NCBI RefSeq assembly: GCF_025152745.1
Contig: NZ_CP104040.1
Coordinates: 248,001 to 312,000, forward strand
Direction of reading: 5' to 3'
Length of the DNA: 64,000 nucleotides
From: Rhizobium sp. WSM4643
GTDB lineage: Bacteria > Pseudomonadota > Alphaproteobacteria > Rhizobiales > Rhizobiaceae
Position numbers and translations under genes: made by a program. Position 1 is the first letter of the stretch, and each line of letters opens with the position of its first letter. The notes beneath the pieces are model-generated. The model was not told where the DNA came from and ran no database searches. It saw only the letters and a list, made by a program, of their open reading frames with translations. Positions 60,846 through 64,000 of the stretch are shown here, in pieces.

Positions 60846-61038
60846 TCGTGTCTCCTCCTTCGGTTCGCGCGGCCATTTTTTCCGAAATCGAGGAATACTC
60901 AATAGGCAAGGCGGGGCGGTGCCACGCTTTTTGCGAAATGATCTGCGATAAGGTATATCGAATTTCAGTGGAACCGCGATATGGTGATGTCGAAGGACAG
61001 CGAGGTTCATTCGAACAATATCCAAATTACGGTGCTAG

Positions 61039-61416
61039 ATGACCACCCTATTTTATGTCGACGACAGCAAGGATGATCTCTTCTATCTCGACTATATCTG
61101 CAGAAGGCAGCAGATAGACGTCGATCTATTCTGTTTTCCCACGGCCGAAATGGCGCTGGAAGCGCTGGAGATGCGCGCGGCGGAAGGCAAGACCTCGCCT
61201 GACCTGCTCGTCGCCGATCTCTACATGCCACTCGATAGCGGCATCGGCCTGATCACTCGGTTGCGCCTGGATGATCGTTTCAAGGCGATGCGGCTTGCTA
61301 TCTGCAGCGGATCGGATGCTGCCGAGGATCGCGCGCGTTCGCTCGAGGCCGGCGCCGATGCCTATATGGAAAAGCCACTTGACCTTGCCGCGATCATTCA
61401 CAATCTTGAGATGTAG
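61039..61416 (+). CDS. Single-domain response regulator
   Basis: A 125-residue receiver: LFYVDDSKDDLFYLDYI, phospho-Asp in LLVADLYMPLDSG, Ser-Gly in CSGSD and Lys in YMEKPLD. No output domain. It is divergent from the FixL-like kinase gene with 193 bases between, so it may be a partner. No clear ribosome site is visible beyond a weak GGTGC stretch. Confidence 0.87.
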   Translation: MTTLFYVDDSKDDLFYLDYICRRQQIDVDLFCFPTAEMALEALEMRAAEGKTSPDLLVADLYMPLDSGIGLITRLRLDDRFKAMRLAICSGSDAAEDRARSLEAGADAYMEKPLDLAAIIHNLEM

Positions 61417-61896
61417 AAAACGGCGAAAGCCGGATGACCTGTTCCCTCTCATTCGTCCAAGCCATATGACAAACCGCAATTGACAAGGTCGAGGACGCAT
61501 CACAAGATGCAACCGGAGCGAAGAATATGGAACGCAAAAAAGCGCTGAGAGAACCAATCAACCCGCGTTCGCCGCCACGAACATCAGCCAACCCCTTAGC
61601 TGAATGGGTCTATCGGCTCTCTCGCGCTTACGTCTGGCACTGCCTTCTCGCATTCATGGATGTTGAATGCAGGAAGAATACGATACCCAGGTAAGAACTA
61701 CTGCCCCTCAGTAAAATCTGCCCGTGCATCACCTCAAGTTGAGATAATTGATGATTTCCGCCTTGCATACCGAAAGTCCCCGTTTTCGATATCTCTCATC
61801 AACCTGTCTCGCAATTTTTGTAGCTCTTCGCCTTTAAGACGTATATCCCAAGATTTAGGGATCGGATGCATTGGCGGGAGGAGAGGAAGAGTGGGA
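61417..61896. other. 480-base intergenic region
   Basis: Between the receiver and LuxR-type genes. It holds one possible 55-codon ORF (61527-61694). From about 61730 to 61860 the sequence is A+T-richer and probably contains the LuxR gene promoter. No repeat or RNA gene was recognised. Confidence 0.4.
61527..61694 (+). CDS. Possible small ORF (55 codons)
   Basis: GGAG lies 8 bases before an ATG opening a 55-residue basic peptide with a Trp- and Leu-containing middle (WVYRLSRAYVWHCLLAFMD). It is compatible with a small membrane or regulatory peptide, but there is no homology evidence, so this may be chance. Confidence 0.25.
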   Translation: MERKKALREPINPRSPPRTSANPLAEWVYRLSRAYVWHCLLAFMDVECRKNTIPR

Positions 61897-62601
61897 ATGA
61901 ACAATGCCCCGGCAATTCCCTTTCATGCCGGACCGGAGTTGAGCCGGGCGATCAACCGCACCGATTTTTTCCGCCTGCTGAAGTCGGCGGCGCAGCATTA
62001 CAACTTCGACAATTTCGCGCTTGCCCGCATTTCCGAGGCTTCGGCCCCTTTCGGTGAACGCGATATCGTCATCACCAATGTCGCTGAGCGGCGTGTCGGC
62101 CTTTTCATCACGACGTTGAAGGAAGCGCTGGGAACGGTCCGGGCAAAGACCGCCCATTTCCTGGCAACGCCGGTCCATGGCAGGAGCGCACAGCCGGAAG
62201 TTTATCCGTCCGATCTTGTTTTCAACGAATTCCTCGCTGGCGTCTTTCTCTTCATCCCGCTGTTTACGCCGGAAGGGCGGCGATACTGCCTCGTGCTCAG
62301 CGGCGAGCGTCAGGAGCCGGATCAGAGTGAGATCGCCGACATGCTTCTCGACGCTATGCGCATTTTCGACAAGCTGTACGAGGAAATCCTGGCGCCGGAA
62401 ATGTCCGGACGGCTGACGCAGCGCGAATCGGAAATCGTCAAATGGACCAGCGAAGGCAAGACGTCGGCGGAAATCGCAATTATTCTCGGTCTCTCCGAAC
62501 ACACGGTCAATTCGCACATCACTGCGGCCGCGCGCAAACTTGACGCCGTCAACCGCGTTCATATGGTGGCGATCGCCTTGAGGAATGGTTTGGTTTCGTG
62601 A
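61897..62601 (+). CDS. LuxR-family transcriptional regulator
   Basis: A 234-residue regulator. Residues 1-160 form an alpha/beta domain like autoinducer-binding LuxR domains (DFFRLLKSAAQHYNFDNFALARI, GVFLFIPLFTPEGRRYCLVLSG) but the canonical signal-binding Trp/Tyr/Asp set is not apparent, so it may be ligand-free. The C-terminal helix-turn-helix (LTQRESEIVKWTSEGKTSAEIAIILGLSEHTVNSHI) is intact. ATG 61897 follows GAGGAAG; GTG 61891 is alternative. The next gene starts near its stop. Confidence 0.85.
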   Translation: MNNAPAIPFHAGPELSRAINRTDFFRLLKSAAQHYNFDNFALARISEASAPFGERDIVITNVAERRVGLFITTLKEALGTVRAKTAHFLATPVHGRSAQPEVYPSDLVFNEFLAGVFLFIPLFTPEGRRYCLVLSGERQEPDQSEIADMLLDAMRIFDKLYEEILAPEMSGRLTQRESEIVKWTSEGKTSAEIAIILGLSEHTVNSHITAAARKLDAVNRVHMVAIALRNGLVS

Positions 62602-62630
62602 AATTGGTTTCGGATTGGGGAAATGAGACG

Positions 62631-63068
62631 ATGATCACCGAAACGGGCCGGAGGAACACTGTCAAAGTTCTCTTTGTCGATGACGAATTCATCGAATTCC
62701 GCGCGCTCAAGAAGAAGATAGCCGATCTCTCCGAGCCGGCCGTCGAGGTTGAATATTCGCAATCGATCGGTGACGCGCTGGAAAAGATCCGCCTGGCGCG
62801 CTTCGATCTCATCCTGCTCGACAACCGCCTGCTGCCCAATGCCGATTTCCGCGAAACGGTGCCGGAACTGCGCGGCATCGGTTACACCGGCCCGATCGGC
62901 GTCGTCTCCACCGATATATCGGGTGGCTATTTCCAGGAATTCCCGGATTACGGCGTCGATTTCCGCATCGGCAAGGACGAAATCGATGTCCAGGCGTTGC
63001 AGCACATCATCCGCGAATATGTGACCTATGACGTCCCGGATTTCTGGAAGGACGATTACAGTATCTAA
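62631..63068 (+). CDS. Receiver-domain protein
   Basis: A 145-residue atypical receiver: VKVLFVDDEFIEFRALKKKI, Asp in LILLDNRLLPNADF, and a Lys in RIGKDEIDV after a Ser-Thr pair in VVSTDIS. A FWKDDYSI tail follows. GTG 62598, overlapping the LuxR stop, would add 11 residues; ATG 62631 follows a purine-rich TGGGGAAATGAGAC. It converges on a histidine kinase gene, the stops 3 bases apart, and is a plausible partner of it. Confidence 0.82.
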   Translation: MITETGRRNTVKVLFVDDEFIEFRALKKKIADLSEPAVEVEYSQSIGDALEKIRLARFDLILLDNRLLPNADFRETVPELRGIGYTGPIGVVSTDISGGYFQEFPDYGVDFRIGKDEIDVQALQHIIREYVTYDVPDFWKDDYSI

Positions 63069-63071
63069 CCA

Positions 63072-63788
63072 TCAGGCAATCGGAAGGCGGATGATGAAAC
63101 AGCTGCCGCTCGCATCCGAATGTTCGAGGCTGATATCGCCCCCAAGCGCCGTTAGAAACTCCCGCGCCGTCGTCAATCCGAGACCGGCGCCCTGAACCGC
63201 TCCCGCCTTCGGCAATTTCCAGAACGGCTCGAATATTCGCTGCCGATAAGCCGGATCGATGCCCGTCCCATTGTCGGAAATCCGGAAAAACCAGTCCGTC
63301 CCCGTGCGCTCCGCGGCGATGGCGACATGCGGCGGCGCTTCCCCGCGATAGGTGAGGGCATTGGTCAAAAGATGCCGCAGCACCAGACCGAAGAGGGCAG
63401 GGTCGGTACGGATGGAGGGCAGGCCGTCGCTTTCAAGCGTCGCCTCGCGGACCGCCGTCTCGTCGGCCAGCTCGCCCCAGACATTTTCGGCCAGCGCTTG
63501 CAGATCGACCTCTTCAGGCGTCACCTGAGGTGTGCCGCCGGCAAGGCTCATCAACGCTTTGGTGAGCCGCTGCGCCGTCTGCGCCTTTTCCAGGATCATC
63601 CGGAGGCTCTGAAGCTGTTCGCCGTCGAGCGTCTCCTCGAGATCGTCGAGCAGCAGCTCGGCATACATGGCGATATGGCGGAGCGGCGATTGCAGGTCGT
63701 GCGAAGCGGTCGCGAGAAAACGCTTGATGCGCTCCTCGCTGTCACTGGCACTGTTGGTTTCCGGCGGTCTTGTCGGGTTGGATGACAT
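63072..63788 (-). CDS. Soluble histidine kinase
   Basis: A 238-residue kinase with no sensor or membrane domain: HisKA with phospho-His (FLATASHDLQSPLRHIAMYAELL) and an ATPase domain (HLLTNALTYRG, ISDNGTGIDPAY, GAGLGLTTAREFL). The short acidic N-terminus (EERIKRF) precedes the dimerisation helix. It should signal through a separate input protein, perhaps the adjacent receiver at 62631. The start is ATG 63788; a TTG at 63809 is unlikely. Confidence 0.88.
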   Translation of the reverse strand: MSSNPTRPPETNSASDSEERIKRFLATASHDLQSPLRHIAMYAELLLDDLEETLDGEQLQSLRMILEKAQTAQRLTKALMSLAGGTPQVTPEEVDLQALAENVWGELADETAVREATLESDGLPSIRTDPALFGLVLRHLLTNALTYRGEAPPHVAIAAERTGTDWFFRISDNGTGIDPAYRQRIFEPFWKLPKAGAVQGAGLGLTTAREFLTALGGDISLEHSDASGSCFIIRLPIA

Positions 63789-63811
63789 CTGGCGGTTTCC
63801 CGATCTCAATT

Positions 63812-63877
63812 GCAGCGCCGCGCGTCCTTTCAGACGCGCAAAGGGCGCTGTAACACTTTGAATTAAAACATAATGCA
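63812..63877 (+). repeat. Palindromic repeat copy (same family as 54028)
   Basis: AGCGCCGCGCGTCCTTTC then AGACGCGCAAAGGGCGCT, followed by GTAACACTTTGAATT and CATAATGCAG. The inner arms pair. The tail lacks the TTATCCTTAAATCG hairpin present at 53984-54027. It lies upstream of the kinase start at 63788. Confidence 0.7.
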
Positions 63878-63896
63878 GCAGCCGACAATAGAAAGA

Positions 63897-63922
63897 GGGC
63901 GCCGGCTCTGCAACCGGCGCCC
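63897..63922. terminator. Strong bidirectional hairpin
   Basis: GGGCGCCGG (63897-63905) and CCGGCGCCC (63914-63922) form a perfect 9-base stem with an 8-base loop. On the minus strand it is followed by TCTTTCTATT, so it probably terminates a leftward gene that begins beyond the window. Confidence 0.5.
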
Positions 63923-63950
63923 CCTTCAGGGATGCGTTAAAGACGGAATA

Positions 63951-64000
63951 GAGCGCCGCGCGTCTTTTCAGACACGCAAAGGACGCTCTATCACTTTGAA
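63951..64000 (+). repeat. Palindromic repeat copy running off the window end
   Basis: GAGCGCCGCGCGTCTTTTC, AGACACGCAAAGGACGCTC and TATCACTTTGAA match the repeat at 63812. The unit is cut by the window end. Confidence 0.65.

Noticed and set aside
60970..60994. GGAAC-N16-CGAA between the FixL-like kinase and the receiver gene
   Set aside because: Two of four -10 bases differ from CGTT, too weak to call as an EcfG promoter without transcript data.

Overview
The window looks like chromosomal DNA of a Rhizobium species (R. etli / R. leguminosarum group). The evidence is high GC with matching codon use, the alphaproteobacterial block murA - DUF2948 - hisD - UPF0262 - phosphatase - infA - maf - yacG - tRNA-Phe, a DUF982 protein, several Rhizobiales-type palindromic intergenic repeats, and sites matching the EcfG/RpoE2 general-stress promoter (GGAAC, 16-17 bases, CGTT). 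The species is inferred from family knowledge; no database was searched.

Layout. 0.3-8.9 kb: galE, a membrane GGDEF-EAL protein, a 3-hydroxyisobutyryl-CoA hydrolase-like enzyme, a UvrD-type helicase and several small envelope or stress proteins. 8.9-15.3 kb: tRNA-Thr, the housekeeping block and tRNA-Phe. 15.3-17.2 kb: an HxlR regulator divergent from a DUF1330 gene, with three operator half-sites between them. 17.2-24.8 kb: an accessory island with two insertion-sequence remnants, a type I secretion pair (HlyD-like adaptor and ABC exporter), two unusual glycine-rich proteins sharing a motif (one built of four 66-85 residue repeats), and a LuxR-type regulator with a degenerate receiver. I consider this island the best candidate for an undescribed system.

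25.3-43.8 kb: a large sugar/polyol catabolic locus. A leftward operon encodes a binding-protein-dependent ABC importer plus a short-chain dehydrogenase. A rightward operon carries a sugar epimerase, a ROK regulator, a PfkB kinase, a GatZ/KbaZ-like aldolase subunit, and ribitol- and galactitol-dehydrogenase-like enzymes. A second rightward operon carries a class I aldolase, a Gfo/Idh/MocA oxidoreductase, a D-lyxose isomerase-like protein, a second PfkB kinase, a sorbitol-dehydrogenase-like enzyme and a zinc dehydrogenase. Its promoter sits between two LacI operators, and a LacI regulator closes the locus. The likely flow is polyol import, oxidation to ketose, isomerisation, phosphorylation and aldol cleavage.

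44-49.2 kb: surface-polysaccharide-type genes (lipase-like hydrolase, beta-helix protein, acyltransferase, O-antigen ligase/polymerase-like protein, SGNH hydrolase). 49.4-51.9 kb: two convergent Ku genes, both downstream of EcfG-like promoters, implying stress-induced end joining; no LigD is present here. 52-56.6 kb: OsmC protein, FAD/NAD oxidoreductase, EamA transporter, and a fusion of a ring-cleaving dioxygenase with an esterase. 56.7-63.8 kb: a dense signalling block of three histidine kinases (one with a FixL-like PAS), three receiver proteins and a LuxR regulator. The window ends in a repeat array and a hairpin.
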